Below, in pieces: positions 15,679-22,891 of a stretch of DNA of 34,721 nucleotides. The DNA is from Nostoc sp. HK-01 (GTDB lineage Bacteria > Cyanobacteriota > Cyanobacteriia > Cyanobacteriales > Nostocaceae). The stretch lies in contig AP018322.1 in assembly GCA_003990705.1 (NCBI GenBank), positions 1 through 34,721 on the forward strand, in the 5' to 3' direction. Positions within the stretch are counted from its first letter, which is position 1. Every line of letters begins with the position of its first letter. The notes beneath the pieces are model-generated. The model was not told where the DNA came from. It saw only the letters and a program-made list of their open reading frames with translations, and did not search any database. Both the position numbers and the translations under genes were made by a program.

Positions 15679-15920
15679 TTTCCAAAAATCCTGAATTTCG
15701 GGTGAAAGTCTTATGCTTATTGACTTTCGAGTAATTGATATTCAAACTCGCCACTTTTTGTTTCCCTTCACAACACTTTTTGGCTTTACTTACCAAAATT
15801 AGGTGCCGATTTTTGGGTATTTCTGGACATGCTGATAGGATAACACAGTTGAACCATATTGAATCAATTTGATTATTTATGGTTCACAAAAAACCTAAAA
15901 GCACCAAGAGGGATACACTT
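15679..15920. promoter_or_regulatory. Divergent promoter region between the ParM-like operon and the small plus-strand gene
   Basis: About 240 bp, AT-rich. It contains an inverted repeat GAAAGTC/GACTTTC about 25 bp upstream of the ParM-like start (near 15703-15728), and near 15866-15880 a short symmetric AATCAA/TTGATT. Both are reasonable operator positions for the two divergent units. No clear -35/-10 pair could be assigned. Confidence 0.35.
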
Positions 15921-16109
15921 ATGGACATGGCACAAGAACGTACATCTATTGATTTATCTGAGTTAAGGGAGCGGATAGAAAACGCTCGCCCTGACCCTTT
16001 ATGGAAAGAGTTGTCTTTATCGAAAAAGGTGAGGATTTTATTAATTGAGCGTTTAGAACAGATTGAGCAACAAAAAACGTCCTCGACTCAAGACAAGGGG
16101 AATGCATGA
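15921..16109 (+). CDS. Small charged protein, 62 aa, unknown function
   Basis: The ATG at 15921 (MDMAQERTSIDL) is chosen over the longer form at 15879 because AGAGGG lies 8-9 bases upstream, while 15879 has no ribosome-binding site. The product is helical and charged (ELRERIENARPDPLWKEL, then KVRILLIERLEQIEQQ), with a possible small helix-turn-helix or dimerisation fold. It converges with the rep gene and diverges from the ParM operon, so it could be a regulator of either. No family recognised. Confidence 0.6.
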   Translation: MDMAQERTSIDLSELRERIENARPDPLWKELSLSKKVRILLIERLEQIEQQKTSSTQDKGNA

Positions 16110-16110
16110 T

Positions 16111-16133
16111 AAAAAAGCCGCTTCACTGCTTTT
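16111..16133. terminator. Weak bidirectional terminator candidate between convergent genes
   Basis: AAAAGC (16113-16118) and GCTTTT (16128-16133) form a 6-bp stem with a 9-base loop. On the minus strand it ends in six T, so it fits the end of rep transcripts better than the plus-strand gene. Confidence 0.4.
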
Positions 16134-16154
16134 AGTAATTAGTGGAGGCAAAAA

Positions 16155-16331
16155 ATGTCAGGCAATTTCGCGCCAGAAAAGGGAGCAATCATCTACGGTG
16201 GGGGTAGTTCATCCCTAAATTCATCTCCGTCTTCAAACGCAGATAAGAGCGAGAACGGCAAACACCCTGGATTTTCCTTACTCCATGTTTCAGCTTCTGC
16301 AACGAGTACAGAACATTGTGAATCCAGGTAA
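16155..16331 (+). CDS. Candidate hidden small ORF, 58 aa, antisense to the rep 3' end
   Basis: ATG at 16155 is preceded by GGAGG (16144-16148) at near-ideal spacing, one of the better Shine-Dalgarno matches in the window. The frame encodes MSGNFAPEKGAIIYGGG followed by a serine-rich segment and ends TAA at 16329-16331. Most of it lies opposite the last 139 bases of rep. The low-complexity composition and antisense location argue against it, the strong ribosome-binding site argues for it. It could be coupled to the 62-aa gene 45 bp upstream. Confidence 0.3.
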   Translation: MSGNFAPEKGAIIYGGGSSSLNSSPSSNADKSENGKHPGFSLLHVSASATSTEHCESR

Positions 16332-18466
16332 AATTGCATCTTGGCAGTCTGTTCTAAACGTAAACGTTCTTCAGAAGTGAAGACACGGTGCGTCATCAAA
16401 CAGTATTGCCGCACTACTTTGCGAGCATAAGATACTGCCTTTGGTCGCAAATAGGCTATCTGCTTAAGTTCTTGAATGTTTGTGCTATCGACAGTAAATC
16501 CTGTATTTACGCGCTTAAAATCAATAGATTCCTGTGTTGATGGCACTGACAATGGAGTAGAAACTGCATCTAGAACACCATTAGGATTATCTAATAAGCT
16601 ATGCTTATGGCAATTTGAATCGGTGCCGGGGCCAAAGAAGTATTTAGAATACTTATCAGAAGAGTTTTGATTTAATGAGAAATTGTTTAAGGAAGCTAAT
16701 GAATCATTAGATTCGTTATTGCAGTTGCTAGAAGTTTTAGAAGAGTTTGCAGTTTCAGAATTTAAAATCTCAGATTCAGCTGGCTGCTGTGCAATTGATT
16801 GCTCATCTAGTTGGGGCTGTTGAGAACAAGAGACTGCGGCTGACCGCCCCCCAGGGGCGGCAGCCGAAAAAGAGCTTTCACAAACCTTCATTAAGGGGGA
16901 ATACCCGTAACCTTCCATTTGGTCAGGGTTTTGGAGTTTTTGTTTTTGTTCACAGCTTGATTTTTGGTCTAAATACCCGTAACCTTCCATTTGGTCAGGG
17001 TTTGAGCTATTTTCTGTCCAGGGGTCTTCTATGTACCAATCGGGATGCCACAAGTTTAAGTTTTTGTACAATGTCCCCATACTTGGGGCCTGATTAAACT
17101 GTTGTTGATACTCGCTACAGATTTGTTGCGCTCTTGTTTTTACTTGGGCGGCTAATCCTGTTTCTCTTTCGATGGCTTTTACTGCTTTGGTTATGCGTTG
17201 TTGCGCTTGTTGGCTGCGCTCGATACTCTGTTGTAGGCGACGGTCAATTGGGATGATGTTGTCTAATGGTTGATGATTGCGCTTGATGCCGGCTATTACT
17301 TCTGCATAGGTTCTGCTGTATGTTTTTAGTGGTCGTTCGGGATTACTGGCATATGGTGTATACCATTGGTGTTTAGTTGTGCATTCTACCCAATCTCTCA
17401 CTCTGGCTTCAATTTCATGCTGGTGTTGGCAATATTGGCTGTAACCAGGGGCTGATGTGGCTGTTGATACTACGTATTCAACTAGGTCTGAGCCTTCTAA
17501 GCCTTGAAATACTATGCCGTAACCTACGAAGATTTGTAATAAGGTGTTTGTCTGCCCTGTTGCTGTCCACCCTGTGGCAATGATTGTTTCCCAATGGTTA
17601 CGCCATACGTCTGCTGTGGTGGTTGTTTGGTTGGGAGATTTTGGTTTATGGTTCTTTCTGGCTTTTTCACAAGCTTTTTTGAGTTTGGTTAAATCTTGGC
17701 GGCGGGCTGCGTGTTGGCAATGGTCTAGGAAGATGGATACGTCATCGCTGATGGGTTGTAGATCATCATCTAGTAATAATGCACCACTGCCTGGTTGCAT
17801 TGGGCAACGGATGGCGTTGTAGTTGATAATTTCTGTGTTGCTGTAGGATTTAACGTTGGGGAAGATTTCTAAGTGTCCTGGCTGTGGAATCAATCCTGCT
17901 GTTTTTAATGTTTTTTCTAGGGCACAAGCTAGTTTGAAGGTGGGTAATTTTTCTTCAAATACCAGTATCAGGTGGTATCCGCCGCTCCAGCTTGATTGGA
18001 TGGGTACTATGCTGACTATGCCAATATTTTCTAGGGCTGATTTAATGCGGTTGATGGATTCTGAAGAATTCTTATGGTATCTTCCTCCTTCGTCAATGTC
18101 GATGATGGCGTATTGGGTGGTGGAATTGAAGCGGATGCCTACTAATTGCTTCTTGTCTTGATGCAATCTCCACAGCTGAGATGGGTGGAGGTAATAATCA
18201 ATTGTTCGCCACTTTGGTTTAGGTTTGTTATCTGAGGGTTGCGCCTGTGCCTTTGCTAGAGTTAATTCCTGTGGTGGTAGTTCCAGATTTTCGGGTGGTG
18301 GGCTAACTATGGCATTAAATGGATGCCAGAAAAATTTAACGTATCGCTGCCCCAGCAAGTCGGGGGGCAGGTGAGGTTGACATAGTTTTTTACTGCGTTT
18401 CCGGGGTTTTAAGCTAGATAAATCGGAATTTTGCGGAAATTTGTTTTGATTTTCTGAAATGAACAT
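16193..18466 (-). CDS. Plasmid replication protein with archaeo-eukaryotic primase (AEP)-like domain, 757 aa
   Basis: The N-terminal 30-250 region carries the three AEP signatures: motif I YAIIDIDEGG with Asp123 and Asp125, motif II SSWSGGYHL (161-166) with the catalytic-type His165, and motif III HLEIFPNVK (198-206). A helical region (about 290-470) follows. It includes NPDQMEGYGY twice (residues about 488-522) and a serine/asparagine-rich low-complexity linker, then a charged C-terminus. There is no Walker motif. Primase-like Rep proteins of this sort initiate replication of cyanobacterial plasmids. The leader upstream is rich in inverted repeats, one of which covers the ribosome-binding site. 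This gene is the best candidate initiator of the plasmid. The assignment comes from motifs; I cannot place it in a named Rep family. Confidence 0.75.
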   Translation of the reverse strand: MFISENQNKFPQNSDLSSLKPRKRSKKLCQPHLPPDLLGQRYVKFFWHPFNAIVSPPPENLELPPQELTLAKAQAQPSDNKPKPKWRTIDYYLHPSQLWRLHQDKKQLVGIRFNSTTQYAIIDIDEGGRYHKNSSESINRIKSALENIGIVSIVPIQSSWSGGYHLILVFEEKLPTFKLACALEKTLKTAGLIPQPGHLEIFPNVKSYSNTEIINYNAIRCPMQPGSGALLLDDDLQPISDDVSIFLDHCQHAARRQDLTKLKKACEKARKNHKPKSPNQTTTTADVWRNHWETIIATGWTATGQTNTLLQIFVGYGIVFQGLEGSDLVEYVVSTATSAPGYSQYCQHQHEIEARVRDWVECTTKHQWYTPYASNPERPLKTYSRTYAEVIAGIKRNHQPLDNIIPIDRRLQQSIERSQQAQQRITKAVKAIERETGLAAQVKTRAQQICSEYQQQFNQAPSMGTLYKNLNLWHPDWYIEDPWTENSSNPDQMEGYGYLDQKSSCEQKQKLQNPDQMEGYGYSPLMKVCESSFSAAAPGGRSAAVSCSQQPQLDEQSIAQQPAESEILNSETANSSKTSSNCNNESNDSLASLNNFSLNQNSSDKYSKYFFGPGTDSNCHKHSLLDNPNGVLDAVSTPLSVPSTQESIDFKRVNTGFTVDSTNIQELKQIAYLRPKAVSYARKVVRQYCLMTHRVFTSEERLRLEQTAKMQFYLDSQCSVLVAEAETWSKENPGCLPFSLLSAFEDGDEFRDELPPP
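16837..16866. repeat. GC-rich 13-bp hairpin inside the rep gene
   Basis: CGGCTG (16837-16842), an A bulge, CCGCCCC (16844-16850), the loop CCA, then GGGGCGG (16854-16860) and CAGCCG (16861-16866). The stem of 13 bp is perfect apart from one unpaired A. It is far more GC-rich than its surroundings and encodes the low-complexity piece AAAPGGRSAA. It resembles the small palindromic insertions common in Nostoc-type genomes, or a single-strand initiation structure. Confidence 0.6.
16900..17003. repeat. 32-bp direct duplication inside rep (period 72 bp)
   Basis: An identical 32-bp segment occurs at 16900-16931 and 16972-17003, encoding NPDQMEGYGY twice on the minus strand. The spacing of 72 bp keeps the frame (24 residues). 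Identity at DNA level points to a recent duplication or to selection on the DNA, for example as an initiator-binding iteron. Confidence 0.75.
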
Positions 18467-18470
18467 GAAG

Positions 18471-18502
18471 CTACCCTGATGTATCTGATGGACATCAGGT
18501 AG
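18471..18502 (-). promoter_or_regulatory. rep leader: Hairpin covering the rep ribosome-binding site
   Basis: In the minus-strand RNA, CUACCUGAUGU (18502-18492) pairs with ACAUCAGGGUAG (18482-18471) with one bulged G. The only Shine-Dalgarno-like AGGG lies in the 3' arm, 8 bases before the ATG at 18466. The loop holds another CAUCAG that can pair with the same 5' arm, so two exclusive folds are possible, one hiding and one freeing the AGGG. This suggests translational copy-number control. Confidence 0.5.
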
Positions 18503-19128
18503 TCCGCTGGTTCTTGTTGGCTAAACAAAAGCTAATAACCTAGAATGAAAACAATCTTAATATTTTCGTTTTTGTTGGATGTTTATCTAATGTGCTAAGA
18601 CGATTACCAGTCGTCTTGCGATCGCTGCATTCTAGGCTTTTTAGTCTTGACTGTTGAGATCAAGCACCTAGTAGACTACCCAACTTTTTTTTGGGAGTTG
18701 CAACGCTCTTTGGGGATTCAAAAGTGGTGAAATTCTGAAAATGGGGCATATTTCCTCCAATTTTGGATTCTTGAGGCGTTTGGAGGAGGTTTTCCGCGTT
18801 TGTGAGCAACTTACTACATCAGCTTGCCATTAAAATCTAATTTCGGTTTTTTAGATTTTTTAAATTGACAATCTTTGTACCAAAAGATGCGAAATTGTAC
18901 ACCATTTTGTTATAAGATGTGTGTAATACACAAAACGCGGTTTTCTCTTTGCAAAACTTAAACAGTGATTTCTAGCTCGCCAAAGCATTTGCACTGTCTA
19001 GGTTCTTCGAGATATAACCTCTCCGTGGAATATTTAATTAGTAGGGCAGAATTCGCTATCCTTAGCGTTTCTGTCCTCTAATATTTTTCGTGCATCATAT
19101 ACAACCTCCTTTTGATACTGCTTTTTTT
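18503..19128. other. Noncoding rep leader / candidate replication origin region
   Basis: About 625 bp without a convincing gene, dense in inverted repeats. CCTAGAATG (18539-18547) pairs with CATTCTAGG (18628-18636), enclosing the hairpin AAGACGA/TCGTCTT (18597-18617). A HIP1 site sits at 18618-18625. TCCTCCAA (18754-18761) pairs with TTGGAGGA (18780-18787), and a GTGT/ACAC and TTTTGT/ACAAAA symmetry lies near 18913-18937. The stretch is AT-rich towards 19120-19137 (T7/A6 palindrome). It suits an origin or a long regulated rep leader. No iteron array was recognised here. Confidence 0.4.
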
Positions 19129-19151
19129 AAAAAAGCTTGGATAATCAAGCT
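19129..19151 (-). terminator. Rho-independent terminator of the large recombinase operon
   Basis: On the minus strand AGCTTG, a 6-base loop and CAAGCT (19151-19134) are followed by six T. It lies 6 bp beyond the stop of the 64-aa frame, so both that frame and the recombinase would end here. Confidence 0.75.
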
Positions 19152-19156
19152 AATCA

Positions 19157-19351
19157 CTAGCTTACCTTATTACTTAAGTGCTGTATCACTTGTTTGTACA
19201 CCAATTTTTCGGCTTGCCAGCAAATCAATGCAACTATGATACTATCCTTGGAAGTCGAGAGAACATAAAAGCGCGTTTTTCCCCTAATACAAAACTTTCC
19301 GCTTGATTCCAATCCAGTTGGGTGCAAAAGTGAACACAGAGCCAACATCAT
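19157..19351 (-). CDS. Small protein coupled to the large recombinase, 64 aa
   Basis: Starts 2 bp after the recombinase stop (TAG, GG, ATG) and ends 6 bp before a good terminator, so it fits neatly into that transcription unit. The product has a mixed alpha/beta look (TRFYVLSTSKDSIIVALICW, then a basic helix). No motif recognised. Tight spacing is the main support; an accessory or excisionase-like role would be guesswork. Confidence 0.45.
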   Translation of the reverse strand: MMLALCSLLHPTGLESSGKFCIRGKTRFYVLSTSKDSIIVALICWQAEKLVYKQVIQHLSNKVS

Positions 19352-19353
19352 CC

Positions 19354-21441
19354 CTAAACAGTACTCTGCAACTTAGCAATTAACTGTTGACGCTCTTCCT
19401 GAGTTAGACGTATCGCTATCTGTACCAAGTCATTCACCTCTAAATTCAACGGTAACTTTTGGTTGTGCTGCTCAGAAGGCGTGAATAAACGTTCGGCAAT
19501 TGCTGACTCAATTGGTTGACGTTTTTCTACCGGAGTGCAACGTTCATACATCTCTCGCAAGGTCTTGACTGAATGACCCATTGCATAAGCTAATGAACTT
19601 AACTCTGAGTCCGATAAACCCACATTTAGTCCCCAAGTTGCCCACACATAACGCATTATGTGTGGTGAAATCCGCTTTTGAATCAAACGGTATGAGATAG
19701 TTTCAAAGATTTTCGCAAAAGCTGAACCACTAGCTAAGTTTCCCGATTTTGGTACGACAAATACATATCCCCAAGTCCAAATTGCTGAGTGACTATTGCT
19801 AGGTAGTGAACAAGCATCTTTTGGAGAAAATTGTATTCTGCCACTACTTAACCACCTACCTCGACGACCTAGCATCTCTGGTTGCCACCAATCATATATC
19901 AGTTCATTTTTATACCCTTCTTGTGTCCACCATCCATATAAGAAACGTTCAATGTAATCGTAGAAACTAGAACCATCTTCAAATGTTCTATTCGGGATGA
20001 TAATTGATTGTTTTCCATAGGTTTTTTTAGTTTTATATTTCCTGGTATCTATTACCCAAATCCCTTGGGGATAGTAATGGTTTTCATGCATATACGTAAA
20101 GTAAAGGTAGTTGTCTACGACCATACCGTTGTATTTACGTTCTCTTTGGTTATCTGGAGGCAAAGGTTGATATAGTCCATTGGCTGGTAGGTCTTGTGGT
20201 CGTTCTCTGGGACAAGACTGTGCTATTTTTAATTCTCGGTATTCTTCTTGGCGGCGAGCTGGTAAATAAGCTAAAAGCGCCCACTTTAAGTAGGACTGAT
20301 GACTGATGACAATTGGCTCGCTTGAACGGAAATCTCCACGCCTTGTCCTGGGTCTGCACTCATGGCGTAATGGTTCGACAATTCTTTCTTGAATGACTTG
20401 TAGTGCTGTTTGTCCAACGGGAACATTGGGCCATCTTTTACTCCAATCGGATACAGAATGTCTACTATTACGCCATTGTGACAACTCTTCTAAAACTAGG
20501 TTGTAATGATGGTCTATGGTGCTGAAAATCGGAATCAGCCGATAATCTGCATCATTTTCAACTTGATGTGCATAGAGGAATTTTGCTACGGCTGAAATGG
20601 CATTTATTCTGCCCATTTTAGTGAATGGGCTCACAGAAGAGTTAAAATTCCTTAAAAATTGAAAATGATTACATATCAGTTGTTCTAGAGCCTTCTTACA
20701 TTGATTCGATAATTTCTTTTGCTGTAAGGGGGTAAGTTCTTCTAACTGTTCTTCCGTGACTACAGGCACAATTAATTCTAGGCATAACTCATGCGTCGGT
20801 ACATTGTGAAAACGATATCGCTCGCCTAAAATCAATTTAATATTTTTCAGATATTCATTAGCTGATGATTTTTCAACTGGCTTGATAATTCTTCCTGGCC
20901 ATTCTGGCTCTGTAAGATATAAATAAAATTGGTCAAGTTGAATTTGAAGTTTTGGTGGTGTTTCTTGAGGTGTAAGTATATATTTGCGATAGGTAAAGTT
21001 CCGCTCTGTCAGCTTACAATCTGCTATAGAACCATTTTTATTGCGTAGATAAGGAGTACATTGTTCTTTGAGTTTTACGGAACGAGAACCCGGCCACCAA
21101 GGCTGCTGTGCTGCCCAAGTTAAAAATTGTTCAACCCGATTACCATAAGTATTCTGACTAGCCTGAGATACATTGTTTTTTTCAAAGAATTTTTGTTGAG
21201 CCTGTCGTAACTTTAGTAGTTTCTGATTTGACAAAGTTTTCTTAAATTCTTGAGCATTTTTTATTTCTAGGGCAGTCATCTTCCGCCCTGAATGAGTTCT
21301 CTGATAACCAAATTCAGTGAGGGCATGATTTATTGCACTCCGGAATTCATTAATGATTCTTTGAGCTTTAAAAGGCTCAATCTCTCTCAGATATTCTTCA
21401 TACATTTCTTGAGCTTCAAAGAAGTTCTTTGGTTCTGTCAT
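19354..21441 (-). CDS. Large tyrosine recombinase/integrase, 695 aa
   Basis: The C-terminal catalytic domain shows HIMR (His594, Arg597), a second His623 in AMGHSVKT and the nucleophile Tyr632 in REMYER. The first catalytic arginine is probably in LPARRQEEYREL, around residue 395. The N-terminal half is larger than in XerC/D and contains a core-binding-like region near 85-120 (SQNTYGNRVEQFLTWAAQQP). The length (about 700 aa versus 300-400) marks it as a distinct large integrase subtype, not closely similar to the 340-aa recombinase at 4677. It may mediate integration or excision of the plasmid or of a section of it. The motif residues are visible; the biological role is inferred. Confidence 0.8.
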   Translation of the reverse strand: MTEPKNFFEAQEMYEEYLREIEPFKAQRIINEFRSAINHALTEFGYQRTHSGRKMTALEIKNAQEFKKTLSNQKLLKLRQAQQKFFEKNNVSQASQNTYGNRVEQFLTWAAQQPWWPGSRSVKLKEQCTPYLRNKNGSIADCKLTERNFTYRKYILTPQETPPKLQIQLDQFYLYLTEPEWPGRIIKPVEKSSANEYLKNIKLILGERYRFHNVPTHELCLELIVPVVTEEQLEELTPLQQKKLSNQCKKALEQLICNHFQFLRNFNSSVSPFTKMGRINAISAVAKFLYAHQVENDADYRLIPIFSTIDHHYNLVLEELSQWRNSRHSVSDWSKRWPNVPVGQTALQVIQERIVEPLRHECRPRTRRGDFRSSEPIVISHQSYLKWALLAYLPARRQEEYRELKIAQSCPRERPQDLPANGLYQPLPPDNQRERKYNGMVVDNYLYFTYMHENHYYPQGIWVIDTRKYKTKKTYGKQSIIIPNRTFEDGSSFYDYIERFLYGWWTQEGYKNELIYDWWQPEMLGRRGRWLSSGRIQFSPKDACSLPSNSHSAIWTWGYVFVVPKSGNLASGSAFAKIFETISYRLIQKRISPHIMRYVWATWGLNVGLSDSELSSLAYAMGHSVKTLREMYERCTPVEKRQPIESAIAERLFTPSEQHNQKLPLNLEVNDLVQIAIRLTQEERQQLIAKLQSTV

Positions 21442-21849
21442 AATAAATAACCTCGGATTTTATGGTTGAAAAGATTTCAAAATTAGCTGATAATTAAGAG
21501 CTAAATTGGCAGGAAAATTGCTTTTTGATAATTAGCATTATACATGGCTATTTATTATGAAAAAGCAATTAAAGTCTAGAACTAACGTTTTTTTATCCGC
21601 AGAAAAGCAATTAATATATAAAACCTGGAATGGTTCATATAAAAGCATTTTCTGGACATTTAGAATTAGATTCAATAATAAATAAATTAAAAAAGCTAAA
21701 TAAATAATTGGTCTTAAATAAATCCTAAACACCTATGTCTCCTCATTTATTGAACAATAATAAAACCGGAAAAATCTTGAGATTTTTTCATTCAGACTAA
21801 TTCAGCTATTATTTAACTGCTAATGACTTCTAGGCAGCATGACTTTAAT
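21442..21849. other. AT-rich intergenic region
   Basis: About 408 bp upstream of the large recombinase. No gene or strong hairpin is seen, only low-complexity A/T sequence with a repeated AAAAGCAATTA (near 21560 and 21603). It presumably holds the recombinase promoter. Confidence 0.3.
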
Positions 21850-22146
21850 TCATGACTGAGATTGATTAGCCCAATCATCTCTATCTTTTATCTGGATAAT
21901 AGACCTACCTATCCGTTCCAATAATTCACTTCTAGAAATCTTATAATCACGACTAATTTTGTCTATGCCTGCTAAGGCGGTAGGAGTTAAGCTAACAGAA
22001 ACAATTTTCTTTAGCTCATCATATGCTTCTGGTTGACCACGCATTGACTTCAATCCTTTGCGGCTAATCTTTTTTTCTCTTGGCTCACGTAGCCTAAGTT
22101 TTTGATTTTTAGCTTTACTACAATTGTTGTTCGTTTCTTTAGGCAT
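21850..22146 (-). CDS. Ribbon-helix-helix DNA-binding protein, 98 aa
   Basis: The lysine/arginine-rich N-terminal 40 residues are followed by a segment matching the RHH pattern: strand VSVSLTPTAL, helix GIDKISRDYK, then ISRSELLERIGRS, as in CopG-like and Arc-like proteins. Likely a plasmid regulator or partition accessory that binds DNA as a dimer. The basic N-terminal extension may add nonspecific DNA contact. It stands alone, with a terminator about 85 bp upstream separating it from the XRE gene. Confidence 0.65.
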   Translation of the reverse strand: MPKETNNNCSKAKNQKLRLREPREKKISRKGLKSMRGQPEAYDELKKIVSVSLTPTALAGIDKISRDYKISRSELLERIGRSIIQIKDRDDWANQSQS

Positions 22147-22231
22147 AATTTTTGGGATTTTATTAAGTAATTTATCAATAGTCCTTGTTACGAAATGCTG
22201 AAAAGCTTTCCATGTTCTCTGTTTTTCAAAT

Positions 22232-22261
22232 AAAAAGCCACCAGGTATTACCTGAGTGGCT
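22232..22261 (-). terminator. Strong rho-independent terminator
   Basis: AGCCACCAGGT (22236-22246) pairs with ACCTGAGTGGCT (22250-22261) with one bulged A and a 3-base loop. On the minus strand it is followed by five T. It would end transcripts from the XRE gene, 225 bp upstream, before the RHH gene. Confidence 0.75.
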
Positions 22262-22485
22262 CCCTCCTTTCGGAGTTGGCATATTTAATTGTCTTTTATG
22301 TCACATTATTATAAACTCTTCACAAAAAACGGCAATAGCTTATAGCTGAAATCGAAAATGTATTGAGGAATCATTTGGCATCTAAGACTAGGGTATGTTT
22401 TTCAGTTAACAAAGCTGGTACGTATACTGTGATGTTTGCAAGGGTAAACAGAAACAGAAATTCATTTATGCACTGGTTTTAGTAA
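22262..22485. other. Spacer between the XRE gene and its terminator
   Basis: No gene seen. Apart from a small CTCC-TTTC-GGAG hairpin near 22264 there is nothing recognisable. It would be transcribed as the 3' untranslated end of the XRE message. Confidence 0.3.
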
Positions 22486-22755
22486 CTAAAGATTTTCATT
22501 ATGGGTTTCAGATTGATTTTCAGGCTCAAACTTAAAATCTACAAAGAAATCTAAGGGTTTTTTGTAAATCATAGCAAAATCTGTAAGTTCAACTACATCT
22601 ACTCGTCTTTCACCAGATTCGCACCGTGAAACATACGACTGCGGCTGATTTAGCTTTTGGGCGACTTCCAGTTGAGTCAAATCAGCTTCAAGTCGCGCCT
22701 CTCGCAGACGTTTGAGAAATGCCTTGTATCTTACCGAATAGATTGAACCTCCCAT
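22486..22755 (-). CDS. XRE-family helix-turn-helix repressor, 89 aa
   Basis: A classic single-domain Cro/C1-type HTH: LKRLREARLEADLTQLEVAQ (residues about 14-33) then NQPQSYVSRCESGERRVDVV with the recognition helix QSYVSRCE. Length is typical of C-protein-like controllers. It is divergent from the pentapeptide-nuclease gene, and a perfect 11-bp inverted repeat lies between them, 22 bp upstream of its start. The start codon falls inside a CCTCCCA/TGGGAGG hairpin (22748-22764), with no usual ribosome-binding site upstream, so it may be translated from a leaderless message. It probably represses itself and the neighbouring nuclease gene. Confidence 0.85.
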   Translation of the reverse strand: MGGSIYSVRYKAFLKRLREARLEADLTQLEVAQKLNQPQSYVSRCESGERRVDVVELTDFAMIYKKPLDFFVDFKFEPENQSETHNENL

Positions 22756-22764
22756 GCTGGGAGG
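22748..22764 (-). promoter_or_regulatory. Hairpin spanning the XRE start codon
   Basis: CCTCCCA (22748-22754), a 3-base loop and TGGGAGG (22758-22764) form a 7-bp GC-rich stem. On the minus strand the ATG (22755-22753) sits at the loop/3'-arm junction. It could hide the start codon in a leader-containing transcript. Confidence 0.5.
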
Positions 22765-22776
22765 CTACATTGTGGT

Positions 22777-22805
22777 CATAAATATGCAAAAATAGCATAT
22801 TTATG
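22777..22805. promoter_or_regulatory. Perfect 11-bp inverted repeat, probable XRE operator
   Basis: CATAAATATGC (22777-22787) and GCATATTTATG (22795-22805) are perfect arms separated by 7 bases. The site lies between the divergent XRE and nuclease genes, the classic place for an autoregulatory operator. Confidence 0.75.
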
Positions 22806-22891
22806 TTACATTCCTGAAAGCTCGGAGTTGCGATTTTATTTTTTGGATCTCCTCAAAATTTCAGGGCAATATCTCTAGCCTGTTACTTTTA

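Noticed and set aside
21538-21732. Minus-strand open frame of 64 codons in AT-rich sequence
   Set aside because: Composition is that of A/T-rich noncoding DNA with a hydrophobic chance product.
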